Source: Flavivirga rizhaonensis | Lineage (GTDB): Bacteria; Bacteroidota; Bacteroidia; Flavobacteriales; Flavobacteriaceae | Reading direction: 5' to 3' | DNA length: 64,000 nucleotides | Assembly: GCF_004791695.1 (NCBI RefSeq) | Contig: NZ_SRSO01000012.1 | Coordinates: 62,001-126,000 of the forward strand | Shown: one piece after another, positions 15,716 to 26,234 of the stretch | How the letters are laid out: each line of letters starts with the position of its first letter | Position numbering within the stretch: the first letter of the stretch is position 1 | The notes under the pieces: model-generated | What the model saw: the letters and a program-made list of their open reading frames with translations, nothing else | Database searches by the model: none | What the model was told of the DNA's origin: nothing | Program-made: the position numbers and the translations under genes

Positions 15716-18700
15716 TTAGAATGAAAGATTCAAACCAACTGCATAAGTTCGACTTTGTGGATAGATAGCTCCTCCGTTAGACGAAAGATTAGCCGTTTCA
15801 GGATCAAATCCACGGTAATTAGTAAACGTATATAAATTGGTCGCATTAAAATAAAGACGCAAACTATTTATACCTAATTTATCTGAAAGGTTGCCTGGAA
15901 AGGTATATCCAAACTGCAAGTTTTTAATTCTTAAATAACTGGCGTCTTCCAGCCAAAGATCAGCTGCTATATCACTGTTAGTTGTTCCAGCGGCAGGGTA
16001 TTTTCCGGCCTGGGCTACTGCAGAAAAATCATCATTAAGAATGGTTCTTCCATCCCATAGATCTTTCAAAATATTTTCAAACCCTCTTCCTCTCAAATCA
16101 TTTGCAAAATTACCTCTCATATACGTCTGTTTATCTGCTTCTCCTTGGAAGAATATATTAAAATCAAATCCTTTCCAATTAAGACTGGCGTTAAAACCAT
16201 AATAAAATTCAGGAATTGAATTTCCTAATATGGTCATATCTGCTGTAGTTATTTGACCATCCGGAACTCCTTTTATAACATTACCATTTTCGTCCGTACT
16301 GTTAATATCTGCAACACGAATATCGCCGGGTTGCACATTGTTTCGAGAAGGGTTATTAGCAATTTCTTCATTAGATTGCCAAATTCCAAGAGTTCTGAAT
16401 CCAAAATAGGAGTTGATAGCTTCTCCTTGTTCTGTTCTATAAAAGTCAGATGTTATAGGTGGTTGCCCGCCCATGTCAGTTACCTTGTTTTTATTCTGTG
16501 ATATGTTAAAGCCTAAACCATAAGATAATCCAGAAGCAGTAACGTCATCAAAGTTAACAGCCAATTCCCATCCCTTGTTTTCAACTACTCCAAGGTTAAC
16601 AAACGGATATTCATTTCCCCGAGAAAATCCAGTTGATAAAGGAACAGGTAAACGCAATAACATATCGGTGGTTTTACGATTATATACATCAAATACAATA
16701 TCTAATTTATTATCAAATAAGCCCATATCAACACCAATATTAGATGTTGATGTTTTCTCCCATTTTATATTGGTGTTCGAAAATCCTGCTAAATAAGCTA
16801 TTGGAACAACAGATTGAGAGCTTCCAATAATAGTATTGTCCGTTACATTTAAAGTAGACACCCATTGAAATGGGGGTATTTGAGAATTACCTAATGTTCC
16901 ATATCCTCCACGGATTTTAAGACTTCTGATCAATTCATTATCCTTAAGGAAATTTTCTTCAGAAAGTTTCCAACCAGCAGAAAAAGATGGGAACCAACCC
17001 CAACGGTTTTCCGATGCAAAAACATAAGAGCCATCTCGTCGAACATTGGCCTGAAATAGATATTTATTATCATAACTATAATTAATACGTGCAAACTGAG
17101 ATGAAATGGCTGTTTCACCAGCTGTACCACCTACTCTCCAGTTTTCTTGAGCTACATTAAGAATTCGCAATTCATCATTGGGGAAATTCTCTCCTGAACC
17201 ATTAAATCTCTTGGTATTAGTTTCTATAAGCTCAATACCAACTAAAGCATCAATAGAATGCAGTCCTATATTTTTTGAATAATTTAAGATACTGTTAAAT
17301 TGCAACCTATAAAATGACTCATCATAATTAGCTAAACTTGCATTTGGAACCTGAATATTAGGAGATAATTTATCTACATCATCAACATGATAAAATTGTA
17401 ATTTCCTTCTATAGTCCTGACGCCAACCATCAGAAATCATTCCGCTAAACGTAGATTTCCATTTAAAATCCTTCAAAAAACCTAATTCTGCAAATAAATC
17501 TATCTGAGTCCTGTTTGTAATATTTATATTATCTCGTGCATTTGCTGCAATTGCTGGAGTAAAATCGTTAAGATTTAAAGTATAAGCAGTTCCTGCTGGT
17601 TCTCCTGCGGAATTATATATGGGCATTACAGGAGGAATTCGTGATGCTCCAAGAAGTAGGTTTCCATATTCAGATGTTTGATTATTTTGGGATCTTACAA
17701 ATGAAAAGTTTGCACCAACTTTAAATGAATCAGATATTTTAGAGTCAAGGTTTAATCGTGCATTAATTCTAGAGAAATTATTATCTCCATCCGTTTGCCC
17801 CAGGATGCCTTCTTGCTCAAAATACCCTAAAAGTAAAGAAAATGTTGATTTTTCACTTCCTCCCGAAATAGATAAGTCGTAAGATTGAACTGGGGAAGTA
17901 TTAAATGAATAGTCCAACCAATCTGTGTTTGGAAGATTTTCAGGTGCTAAGTCTCCAACCCAGATAGGATTGGTGCCATTTCGGGCGGCCACAGCATTCT
18001 GATAGTCAACCCAGTCAAATTTATCTAAATATTCAACATTATTATTAGTAGCCTGCTGGACACCGTTTTCAACCTTAAGATTAACAACAATTTTTCCGGC
18101 TTTACCTCGTTTGGTTTTTATTAAGATAACCCCGTTTGCTGCTCTGTTACCATATATAGCCGCTGCTGATGCATCCTTAAGCACCGTAAGGGATTCTATT
18201 TCGTTAGCGTTTATAAGATTCATATTACCCGGAATTCCGTCCACTAATACCAAGGGAGAATTGTTCGAGTTAATAGAGCCAACTCCCCTAATTTTTATTG
18301 AGGAAGAGGCTCCTGGAGCTCCAGAAGATTGGGTAATCTGAACACCCGACATACGACCTTGTATCGCCTGACCAATGTTATTTGATGTAGTTTTTGTAAT
18401 GTCTTCACTTCTTACGGTGGCTACAGACCCCGTCAAATCAGCTTTTTTCATGGTACCATAACCAACTATAACAACTTCATCTAACCCTGCAGCGTCTTCT
18501 AAAAGTGATATTGTTAGCTCTGTTCTATTTCCAACAGTAACTTCTTGAGCCTTGAAACCTAAAAAGGATATAACCAGTATTGATTTTTCACTAGCAACTT
18601 GTAATGAAAACTCTCCGTCAAAATCGGTTTGGGTACCATTATTAGTATTCTTTTCAATAATATTTGCTCCTGGTAGTGGTTGTCCATTTGAATCGGTTAC

Positions 18701-19138
18701 TATGCCTGTTATATCTATAGAAACCTGTTTGTCTTTTACATCTTCGCTAAGTTTCCCTATGGGTTTTGCTAATTTGTTTCGCTTCAAAACAATTTGTTTC
18801 CCTATAATTTTATATTTAATATAGCCATTTGAAAAAAGCCTTTTAAGCACACTATGAATTTTCTCATTTTTTGCGTAAATATCTATTTTTGGACTTGACT
18901 CTAGCTCTTCCTTGCTATAAAAGAATTTTAACTCTGTCTTAGATTCAATTTCTTGAATAATATCAAAGACAGATACGTTTTCCATGTCTAAATTGATTTT
19001 TATATTTTGTCCATAGCCCGTTTTGGCTTGTAATTGAAACAAGGTTACGATAAAGAACAAAATAAAAAATCTCATTTTTAGTTTAGTTTTTGGACGGATA
19101 TCACAGCATCCATGCAGTCCATTCATTAATTTTTTCAT
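15716..19138 (-). CDS. susC: SusC/RagA-family TonB-dependent outer membrane transporter with STN signalling domain
   Basis: This 1140-residue protein imports glycans through the outer membrane with TonB energy. In order it has a long leader with signal peptide (cleavage near residue 44), an STN domain (about 48-118), a CarboxypepD_reg-like domain (about 141-213), a plug beginning near GYGTMKKADLTGSV at 227, and a barrel ending in YAVGLNLSF. The STN domain is the part that contacts a FecR-type anti-sigma factor, and FecR and sigma genes lie immediately upstream, so substrate-induced trans-envelope signalling is expected. The ATG at 19138 gives a leader of the length usual in sigma-regulated SusC proteins. 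Confidence 0.97.
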   Translation of the reverse strand: MKKLMNGLHGCCDIRPKTKLKMRFFILFFIVTLFQLQAKTGYGQNIKINLDMENVSVFDIIQEIESKTELKFFYSKEELESSPKIDIYAKNEKIHSVLKRLFSNGYIKYKIIGKQIVLKRNKLAKPIGKLSEDVKDKQVSIDITGIVTDSNGQPLPGANIIEKNTNNGTQTDFDGEFSLQVASEKSILVISFLGFKAQEVTVGNRTELTISLLEDAAGLDEVVIVGYGTMKKADLTGSVATVRSEDITKTTSNNIGQAIQGRMSGVQITQSSGAPGASSSIKIRGVGSINSNNSPLVLVDGIPGNMNLINANEIESLTVLKDASAAAIYGNRAANGVILIKTKRGKAGKIVVNLKVENGVQQATNNNVEYLDKFDWVDYQNAVAARNGTNPIWVGDLAPENLPNTDWLDYSFNTSPVQSYDLSISGGSEKSTFSLLLGYFEQEGILGQTDGDNNFSRINARLNLDSKISDSFKVGANFSFVRSQNNQTSEYGNLLLGASRIPPVMPIYNSAGEPAGTAYTLNLNDFTPAIAANARDNINITNRTQIDLFAELGFLKDFKWKSTFSGMISDGWRQDYRRKLQFYHVDDVDKLSPNIQVPNASLANYDESFYRLQFNSILNYSKNIGLHSIDALVGIELIETNTKRFNGSGENFPNDELRILNVAQENWRVGGTAGETAISSQFARINYSYDNKYLFQANVRRDGSYVFASENRWGWFPSFSAGWKLSEENFLKDNELIRSLKIRGGYGTLGNSQIPPFQWVSTLNVTDNTIIGSSQSVVPIAYLAGFSNTNIKWEKTSTSNIGVDMGLFDNKLDIVFDVYNRKTTDMLLRLPVPLSTGFSRGNEYPFVNLGVVENKGWELAVNFDDVTASGLSYGLGFNISQNKNKVTDMGGQPPITSDFYRTEQGEAINSYFGFRTLGIWQSNEEIANNPSRNNVQPGDIRVADINSTDENGNVIKGVPDGQITTADMTILGNSIPEFYYGFNASLNWKGFDFNIFFQGEADKQTYMRGNFANDLRGRGFENILKDLWDGRTILNDDFSAVAQAGKYPAAGTTNSDIAADLWLEDASYLRIKNLQFGYTFPGNLSDKLGINSLRLYFNATNLYTFTNYRGFDPETANLSSNGGAIYPQSRTYAVGLNLSF

Positions 19139-19312
19139 ATATTTGAATTGGTTTTAGTTGACTCATTTAACTTAAATCTTTTAAATATTTCGGGAAGTGT
19201 TGACGCACTTTCCGTTTTTTGTTTTCATGTGTTTTTATTTCATAGATTATTGGTTTTTTTGGTTTGTTTTTATTTTGGTGAACTCAATTAATTTCATTGA
19301 TACATGCAAATT

Positions 19313-20524
19313 TTAGAACTCAATTTTACTTTTTTCTACTATCGTTAACGTATTACCTTCTGTATAAAAGTCAAAAGGTGTGTGTGCTTGACAAATTTTC
19401 AAAATATCATACAAGGATTCTTTTTGAAAAGTTCCTGTATATTTTTTCTTGTTCAATTCCAAAAACTTATTATCTATAATTACATCATAGTGCCTTTCCA
19501 ATTCCTTTAAAATCAGTTCAAACGGATGGTCTATAAAAAGCAGCTTCCCTTCTATCCAAGCAACGTATTTACTGATATCAACTTGATTAACAGAAATATA
19601 GTTATCCTCAAAAACCGCACGTTGCCCAGGCTCTATAATAATAGATTTTTGCTCTTTTTCGTTATTCGATTTATAAACACTTACACTTCCTTCTACCAAT
19701 ACTGCAGAAGTGTTATTTTCATTCTTGTAACTAGATACATTAAACTTGGTACCATAAACTCTAATATTCATATCATCCGTCCTAACCGTAAATAATCTAT
19801 CTTCATCTTTCTCGACTGAAAAATAAGCCTCACCGTCTAGAAATACATCTCTTGGTTTGCCCTCTAAAAAGGTTACCGGATATCTCAGTTTTGATCCTGA
19901 GTTCAAAAAAACATGGGAACCATCTGACAGTACTAATTCAAATTTTTTACCATACGGAACTGATAGCACATTATAAACTAAATCATTTGTGACCGTTTTA
20001 TTGTCATGGTTATAAAACAATATATTTTGATTCTGTTTGACAATTGATTGCCCTTTAGAGTTGGTTATAACTTCAGAAGAACTATCGTTTAACAACTTTA
20101 CAGTACCATCCTCTAATTCTAAAGTAACACCTGAATCTAATACAACCGCAGGATTTCCTATAACATCTTTTGTAGCAAATTGGTATACACCAACAGTAAT
20201 TGTAATACCTAAGACAAAAACCGCAGCTATTTTTGATATGAAAAAGAGTTTTGACTTAGAAAAAATGGAACTATTCTTTGATAGCGTTCTTTTTTGAACA
20301 ATATTTTGCCACATATCATCAAAATCATTTGAAGACAACTCTTCAGGTGTAGCGTTTAATAGTTTGATTAATTGGAAGGCCTTCTTAATAATTTCTTTCT
20401 TATCTGGGTTTGAAGCCATCCAATTTCTCCAGAAATTATCAGTCATTGAATTAGAATCCAAAACCCAGCTTTGAAAATAATCATCTTCAACAAAATCTTC
20501 AACTTTGTAATTATTGTATTTCAT
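19313..20524 (-). CDS. FecR-family anti-sigma factor
   Basis: The 403-residue inner membrane protein has a cytoplasmic N-terminal part (about 85 residues), one membrane helix (KIAAVFVLGITITVGVYQF near 93-112), a periplasmic FecR domain (YGKKFELVLSDGSHVFLNSGSKLRYPVTF, then GEAYFSVEKDEDRLFTV) and a C-terminal DUF4974 domain (about 325-400, with YTGTFQKESLYDILKICQ). It would hold or activate the sigma factor encoded just upstream and read the state of the SusC STN domain. It is separated from susC by about 175 nt and from the sigma gene by about 180 nt. Confidence 0.95.
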   Translation of the reverse strand: MKYNNYKVEDFVEDDYFQSWVLDSNSMTDNFWRNWMASNPDKKEIIKKAFQLIKLLNATPEELSSNDFDDMWQNIVQKRTLSKNSSIFSKSKLFFISKIAAVFVLGITITVGVYQFATKDVIGNPAVVLDSGVTLELEDGTVKLLNDSSSEVITNSKGQSIVKQNQNILFYNHDNKTVTNDLVYNVLSVPYGKKFELVLSDGSHVFLNSGSKLRYPVTFLEGKPRDVFLDGEAYFSVEKDEDRLFTVRTDDMNIRVYGTKFNVSSYKNENNTSAVLVEGSVSVYKSNNEKEQKSIIIEPGQRAVFEDNYISVNQVDISKYVAWIEGKLLFIDHPFELILKELERHYDVIIDNKFLELNKKKYTGTFQKESLYDILKICQAHTPFDFYTEGNTLTIVEKSKIEF

Positions 20525-20707
20525 TATATGTTTTAGGTAGAACTAAATTGTTAATAACAACAATCTAGCTTTTAATAATAAGAGAAGATAATTAATTTTT
20601 TACCCCATAAAAACTTCATTATTTTAAATAAACCGCTAAAAACTATTACTTATTAAGACTTTAGAGTGTTTTTTGTGAATGAGAAGATTAAAAAAACAAT
20701 AAAAATT

Positions 20708-21319
20708 TTAACTCATATTGCTCCTAAGAAATTCTATAGACCTACCCATTAATTTATAAGCTCCTTTCTTACTTATCGACATTATCTCGGAAATTTCAAT
20801 ATAACTTAGGCGAGCATAATATCTTAAGTGTATAATCTCTTTCTGTTTATCTGTTAATTTTTGTAAAGATTCTTTTAGCTTTTGCTGCTGCAAATCGAAG
20901 TTTTGTTTCTCTATCAAACTATGTTCGAATGAAAAAGATTTCAGTGAGTGTTCATTCGGATATTCTGATATTTTGTAATCAATTCTTTGTTTAACTGATG
21001 CGGCTATTAATTTTCTCCTAAAAGATTTATGCAAATAGGCCTTAATGTATCTTACATTGCCTAATCTTTGTTTCGAATCCCATATTTCAATAAAAAGATC
21101 CTGAATACAATCTTTAATTAAAGCTTTATTATTTACCAATTTGAATCCATAACTATATAATAATGAAACATTGTTTTTGTATATAGTTGCAAAAGCTACT
21201 TCACTACCTACTTGAAAATTTTTCCATAGCTCCAAATCATCAACTATTATCCTCTCGCTTGTACTAGCAAGATTATTCACTTCAGCCTTTTTTATGACTG
21301 TATTTTGATGATATAACAT
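20708..21319 (-). CDS. FecI-like ECF RNA polymerase sigma factor
   Basis: The 203-residue protein has sigma-70 region 2 (LINNKALIKDCIQDLFIEIWDSKQRL-like core around residues 65-95) and region 4 (LTDKQKEIIHLRYYARLSYIEISEIM, then ISKKGAYKLMGRSIEFLR), typical of the Bacteroidota group of ECF sigma factors that activate susCD promoters. I use the ATG at 21319; a TTG at 21331 is in frame but weaker. With the FecR gene downstream it forms the regulator pair for the susCD operon. Confidence 0.93.
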   Translation of the reverse strand: MLYHQNTVIKKAEVNNLASTSERIIVDDLELWKNFQVGSEVAFATIYKNNVSLLYSYGFKLVNNKALIKDCIQDLFIEIWDSKQRLGNVRYIKAYLHKSFRRKLIAASVKQRIDYKISEYPNEHSLKSFSFEHSLIEKQNFDLQQQKLKESLQKLTDKQKEIIHLRYYARLSYIEISEIMSISKKGAYKLMGRSIEFLRSNMS

Positions 21320-21598
21320 TTTCAAGCTCAAATATTATTAAATTTACATAAATTAACTATAATTATTGCTACAATGATAGTTTTGTAAACGTACAAAAAT
21401 TAATTATTTGGGATAAAATATTTTTGGGTAAAATTTGGTCAAACTTTAAACCATTCTAATCGTTCTTGACTATTTTAACCATTTTTGGCGAATTCTCCGA
21501 CGTTTGCGTCGAAATAAAAAGGGGGTTCTTATTTAATACCTCGTACACTTAGGTCGAGGTCAATGTCATTAAGTTAAGGTTGAAATGCCAGTCTGAGT

Positions 21599-21696
21599 AC
21601 TTCAGCTATGCTCAGTATAAACTAAAGTCGAAGACATCATTAAACTATAGTTTTTAATAGCATTCGACTGCGCTCCTTATAAACTAAAGTAGAAAG
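21599..21696. repeat. Two copies of a short dispersed repeat upstream of the sigma factor gene
   Basis: The pieces at 21599-21634 and 21661-21696 share CTC..TATAAACTAAAGT followed by GAA, and begin with TTCAGCTATGCTC and TTCGACTGCGCTC. These are the kind of intergenic repeats common in Flavobacteriia. The 500-nt spacer 21320-21827 holds them and otherwise shows no gene. Confidence 0.5.
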
Positions 21697-21827
21697 GCTC
21701 ATATTTCGCTCTGTTGAAATAACAAACACTTAAAAATCATTTCTTTAATATTATTTTTCTAAAAAATTAAATAGAACTGACGTTAAAGTAAATAATTCAT
21801 TCACTTAAAATGGAATTAATAAAAACT

Positions 21828-24800
21828 TTACATTTTATCTTCTATGATATTTTTTAGCGGTTTATTCGAATAACGAGAAGGTGCTTCTCTAAATACTTTT
21901 CGAAAACATTTACTAAAATAATTAGGATCCTTAAAACCTACCTTATAACTTATCTGTGCAATTGTCAATTGATTTTCTTGTAACAATTGGGTCGCACGTT
22001 TTAATCGTATCAATCTTATAAAGTCATTTGGGGATTGCCCTGTTAATTTTTTTAGTTTTCTAAAAAAGGTTGAACGACTAGTATTCATATCAAAAGCCAA
22101 TTCGTCTACCCAATACACCTGATTAGACATATTTTTTTCCATAAGACTCATTATTTTTTTTAAAAACGCTTCATCTACAGAACCAAGACTTACTTTCTCA
22201 GGAGTAAACTCTTTTTCCGTGAGGAAACTTCTTCTCATTAATTCAACAGATTTAATGAGATTTTCGACCCTAGCTATCAAAAGTTTCATTTTAAAAGGTT
22301 TTGGAATATATGCATCTGCACCAGACTTTAAACCTTCTATCCTATGTTCTACAGAATTTAATGCCGTGAGTAAAATAACTGGAATATGACTTGTTCTAAT
22401 ATTATTTTTTATTTCATCACAAAATTCAATACCATCCATTCCAGGCATTAGAACATCACTAATTATTAAGTCTGGTATTTGCTTTAAAGCTATATTTAAA
22501 GCTTCTTTTCCATTGTCTGCTTCAAAAATTTGATAATTTTGTTCAAATTTATTTCTTATTAATTCCCTTATATCATTATTATCATCAACAACTAATATTG
22601 AATCTTTGGACTTTGAACTATTGATGTTCTCTATGTTTTCATTAAAGTTAAAACCTTCGTCCATTTGGGTCTCTGTTAATAGCTCTGGAGCTGACACTTC
22701 CATTAATTCCTCTGGTAATAAATGCTCGTTACCCAATGGAAATTTTAATATAAAACAGCTTCCTTTTCCTATTTCAGATTGAACCTCTATCTCTCCATGA
22801 TGTAAATCAACTAAATCTTTAGTAATTGCCAACCCAATACCAGAACCTGATTTTTGTGATTCATAGGAACTATTCACTTGATAAAAACGTTGAAAAACAT
22901 ATGGTAATTCGCTTTCTTCAATACCAATACCATTATCTTCAATCTCAATTTTTATATAATCTGATACGATGTTATTCTCCTTAATTCTTATTTTTAATTT
23001 ATCTTTTGGTTTACTAACTCGTACGATAACATATCCTTCTTTATTACTAAATTTTATGGCATTAAAAATTAAGTTATTTAATATTTTTTCCAACTTGTCC
23101 CAATCAAACCAAACATCAGTTGCGTATAATTGGCTTTCAAAGGAAAGGGCGATATTCTTTTCTTTAGCCAAAGCTCTAAAAGAAAATGTTATTTCTCTAA
23201 CAAAATTTATAATGTTAGTTTTTGTCGCACCTAATTTTGTTTCCCCTACCTCAATTTTCCTAAATTCCATTAATTGATTAACCAAACGCAATAATGAATT
23301 CGCATTACGCTCAATAATTTTTAATTTGGGTTTTAATGAGTCATTAATATTTTTAGATTCCAAAATTTCTTCGATAGGATTTAAAATAAGCGTAATGGGT
23401 GTTTTAAAATCATGCGAAATGTTTGTGAAAAACTGTAATTTTAATTTATTTACGGCTTCTAATTCTTTCTGCCCTTTAACCGCTATTCTTTCTTTAGATT
23501 GTAATTGATAATAAGACTTGATGCTAAATATTATACCTATTAATAACAACCCATAAATTAATAATGCCCAGCCAGATAACCAAAAAGGTGGTGTTATTAC
23601 AAACTCTATAGTTGACGGTGTTTCATTCCATACACCATCATTATTTGATGCTATGACTTTAAAACTATAACTTCCGTACGAAAGGTTGGTATAATGTGCA
23701 AAAGGAAGCCCTTTAGATTCTACCCAACTTTTATCAAATCCTTCCAACTTATATTTAAATCTATTTTTTTCTGGAGATGCAAAATGTAGTGCAGTGAATT
23801 CAAAAGTTAAAGTATTTTCATGATACTTTAATTTTAATGGTTTAGTTAAAAACGGCATAGATTTTTCTAATAATATTCTACCATTATAGTCTTGACCTAC
23901 ATTAACGTCTTCATTCTTAATTTTAAAACCTGTAATTTTTGCTGTAGCAGGGAAAGTGTTTTCTTTTAAATTATCTGGATGAAAAATATTTAAGCCCTTT
24001 AAACCTCCAAAAAACAAATACCCTTCTTTATTTTTAAAAAAAGCATTTTTCCGAAAGTTATTACTTTGGAGACCATCTTCCTTATTATAGTTTTTAAACG
24101 TTTTAGTATTAATATTAAAACAAGAAATACCATTATCTGTGCTCATCCAAAGTTGCCCGTCATCACTTTCCAAAATACCATATACAGCATTGTTGGCTAA
24201 ACCGTCTTGCTCTGTATAATTAATAAATTCTGGAGTTGCATCTGACGAAGGTGGCAAAATCATTTGATTTAGACCACCTCCAAAAGTGCCTATCCAATAA
24301 ACTCCATTTTTACCTTCGTGAATTGAGAATACTGAATTATGACTTAAACTGTTTGAGTTTTTAGGGTCGTTTTTAAACGAAATAAATGTGTCTTCTTCTC
24401 CTGATTTACCGGGTACAACTAAGTTTATACCACCTTGTAAAGTACCAACCCAAATATTATTTTTTCTGTCTTTATAAAGACAACTTACTAAATTGTCACT
24501 GATACTATTTTTATCGTTTATATCTGGCTTATAATACGTAAGATTAGAAAAATCAAATGTTTTACCATCTGGGTTTTTCTTTTTTTTCCACTTAATCAAC
24601 CCTTGAGCAAAAGAACCAAACCAAATATTACCTAAAGTATCTTCAACTATAGAAAACACTTCAGATAAATTTATATCTGTTGGTTTAAATGTCACTTGTC
24701 CATTAATTGGATTAAAGCGCATATGAGTTATTCCATCACCACCTAACCAATAATCATTATCGCTATCTTTAAGTATAGACCTTATTGGTTGTTGAATAAC

Positions 24801-26075
24801 CAATTCTGAAACCTCTTCGTTTCCCTTAAAAAAGTAGTGCTTTATTAATAGTGATTTGTAATCTTCTTCATCAAACTTTATTTGGTTAAAACCATTTTCT
24901 GTACCTACCCAAACTAGATTGTTTTCATCTTCTAAAATGGCGTTAATAGAGGCGTTAGTTAGACTATTTTCAATAAGTACATCTTTTGTAAAAAAAAGAA
25001 TATCCTTTCTTTCTAAATCACATTTATTAAGCCCTCCAACTTTAGTTCCCACCCATAATACATTTGTTTTGTCCAACAAGATGGACATTATCCGACTATT
25101 GCTCAGACTCGTATTACTCATATCATTCGGAGCATACAACTTAGAGCTTCCGTTATCTGGATTGAAACAATATAACCCGTAGCCATAAACTCCTATCCAT
25201 AGTTTGCCACTGGCATCTTCTTTTATTGCATTTACGTTCCCCAAATGTTGATAGTTATTCTCAAAACCAAGCGAAAACTTCTTAATATTCTCAAACTTAA
25301 GTGTTCTAATGTTTTTAGGTTGCTCAATATATAATAGCCCAGTACCGCTTTCTCCAATCCAAAGATTTCCTTTCTTATCAATGAGCAATGAATTAACTGC
25401 TTTCTTAACGGTTTCTACATTGATAAATCCTTTAGTGGATTCATTAGATTTATAAAGTATATTAAGTCCTTTTCCGGTACCTATCCATAAACTACTATTC
25501 CTATCTTCAACAATGGAAAGGATTTCATTATCATTAATAGCATCTAGTTGATTGGGTTGATAGAAATAATGCTCAATTTTTTCATTTGCCGTGTTAGGTT
25601 CTATTAAATGATATAATCCCGATTTTCGAGTACCTACCCATATAGTCCCGTTTATATCATTATAAATTGCCGTAATTTCCTTATCGCTTAAACTATTATG
25701 AGTATTGGAAAATGTTTGTGTTTTAATATTGAATTTACAAAGCCCCCTTCCTGTACCAATCCATAAGTTATCATGATTATCAAACTTTAGCTTGTTTATT
25801 ACATTATTAATGACACTATTTGGCTCTTTGGGAATATTTCTGTAAATAGTAAATCGCTTACCATCATACTTATAAAGTCCGTTTGCTGTACCTATCCACA
25901 CATAACCGTCACTATCTTGTAAAAGATCTAAGATTGTATTCTGAGTTAATCCTTTATCATCTATGAAATGTTCGAATTTAAGATTGTCTACTTGGCTAAT
26001 ACTAAGCCATGGTAGCAACAACCCAAAAATCAGAGTGAGTATAACTTTTTTTATAGTATAGTATAATTGCTTCAT
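21828..26075 (-). CDS. Hybrid two-component system regulator (HTCS) with periplasmic propeller sensor
   Basis: The 1415-residue protein senses a glycan fragment in the periplasm and activates transcription in the cytoplasm. The order is signal peptide (1-28), fourteen or so Reg_prop repeats (VWIGT.NGL pattern, about 35-750), a Y_Y_Y domain (about 755-815), a membrane helix (about 828-850), HisKA with the phospho-His in FTNISHDFKTPI (about 888), HATPase_c (DNGIGI and GSGIGLAI), a receiver domain (acceptor Asp in SDVLMPGMDG, about 1207) and an AraC-type HTH at the end (about 1310-1410). It is complete. Its probable targets are the catabolic genes at 26-30 kb or the nearby susCD. Confidence 0.96.
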   Translation of the reverse strand: MKQLYYTIKKVILTLIFGLLLPWLSISQVDNLKFEHFIDDKGLTQNTILDLLQDSDGYVWIGTANGLYKYDGKRFTIYRNIPKEPNSVINNVINKLKFDNHDNLWIGTGRGLCKFNIKTQTFSNTHNSLSDKEITAIYNDINGTIWVGTRKSGLYHLIEPNTANEKIEHYFYQPNQLDAINDNEILSIVEDRNSSLWIGTGKGLNILYKSNESTKGFINVETVKKAVNSLLIDKKGNLWIGESGTGLLYIEQPKNIRTLKFENIKKFSLGFENNYQHLGNVNAIKEDASGKLWIGVYGYGLYCFNPDNGSSKLYAPNDMSNTSLSNSRIMSILLDKTNVLWVGTKVGGLNKCDLERKDILFFTKDVLIENSLTNASINAILEDENNLVWVGTENGFNQIKFDEEDYKSLLIKHYFFKGNEEVSELVIQQPIRSILKDSDNDYWLGGDGITHMRFNPINGQVTFKPTDINLSEVFSIVEDTLGNIWFGSFAQGLIKWKKKKNPDGKTFDFSNLTYYKPDINDKNSISDNLVSCLYKDRKNNIWVGTLQGGINLVVPGKSGEEDTFISFKNDPKNSNSLSHNSVFSIHEGKNGVYWIGTFGGGLNQMILPPSSDATPEFINYTEQDGLANNAVYGILESDDGQLWMSTDNGISCFNINTKTFKNYNKEDGLQSNNFRKNAFFKNKEGYLFFGGLKGLNIFHPDNLKENTFPATAKITGFKIKNEDVNVGQDYNGRILLEKSMPFLTKPLKLKYHENTLTFEFTALHFASPEKNRFKYKLEGFDKSWVESKGLPFAHYTNLSYGSYSFKVIASNNDGVWNETPSTIEFVITPPFWLSGWALLIYGLLLIGIIFSIKSYYQLQSKERIAVKGQKELEAVNKLKLQFFTNISHDFKTPITLILNPIEEILESKNINDSLKPKLKIIERNANSLLRLVNQLMEFRKIEVGETKLGATKTNIINFVREITFSFRALAKEKNIALSFESQLYATDVWFDWDKLEKILNNLIFNAIKFSNKEGYVIVRVSKPKDKLKIRIKENNIVSDYIKIEIEDNGIGIEESELPYVFQRFYQVNSSYESQKSGSGIGLAITKDLVDLHHGEIEVQSEIGKGSCFILKFPLGNEHLLPEELMEVSAPELLTETQMDEGFNFNENIENINSSKSKDSILVVDDNNDIRELIRNKFEQNYQIFEADNGKEALNIALKQIPDLIISDVLMPGMDGIEFCDEIKNNIRTSHIPVILLTALNSVEHRIEGLKSGADAYIPKPFKMKLLIARVENLIKSVELMRRSFLTEKEFTPEKVSLGSVDEAFLKKIMSLMEKNMSNQVYWVDELAFDMNTSRSTFFRKLKKLTGQSPNDFIRLIRLKRATQLLQENQLTIAQISYKVGFKDPNYFSKCFRKVFREAPSRYSNKPLKNIIEDKM

Positions 26076-26234
26076 TTAAAAAATTCACTTATAAGAACTC
26101 TCAATAAAAGTACAAACTAATAATTAAAGAAATGATAATAAAAACGACACACGATAAAATCTTAGGCCATTTTTTTGACTAAAAAACATATAATATGAAG
26201 TCTGGATTTGCCTTTTTCATTGATTTAAGTCACA

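Noticed and set aside
19200..19230. Imperfect inverted repeat GGAAAGTG...CACTTCC upstream of susC
   Set aside because: The arms are short with a bulge and no T-tract; too weak to call a terminator or a sigma-dependent promoter site.
21599..21696. Possible small RNA or CRISPR-like repeat pair
   Set aside because: There are only two imperfect copies with no regular spacer or associated genes; they fit ordinary dispersed repeats.
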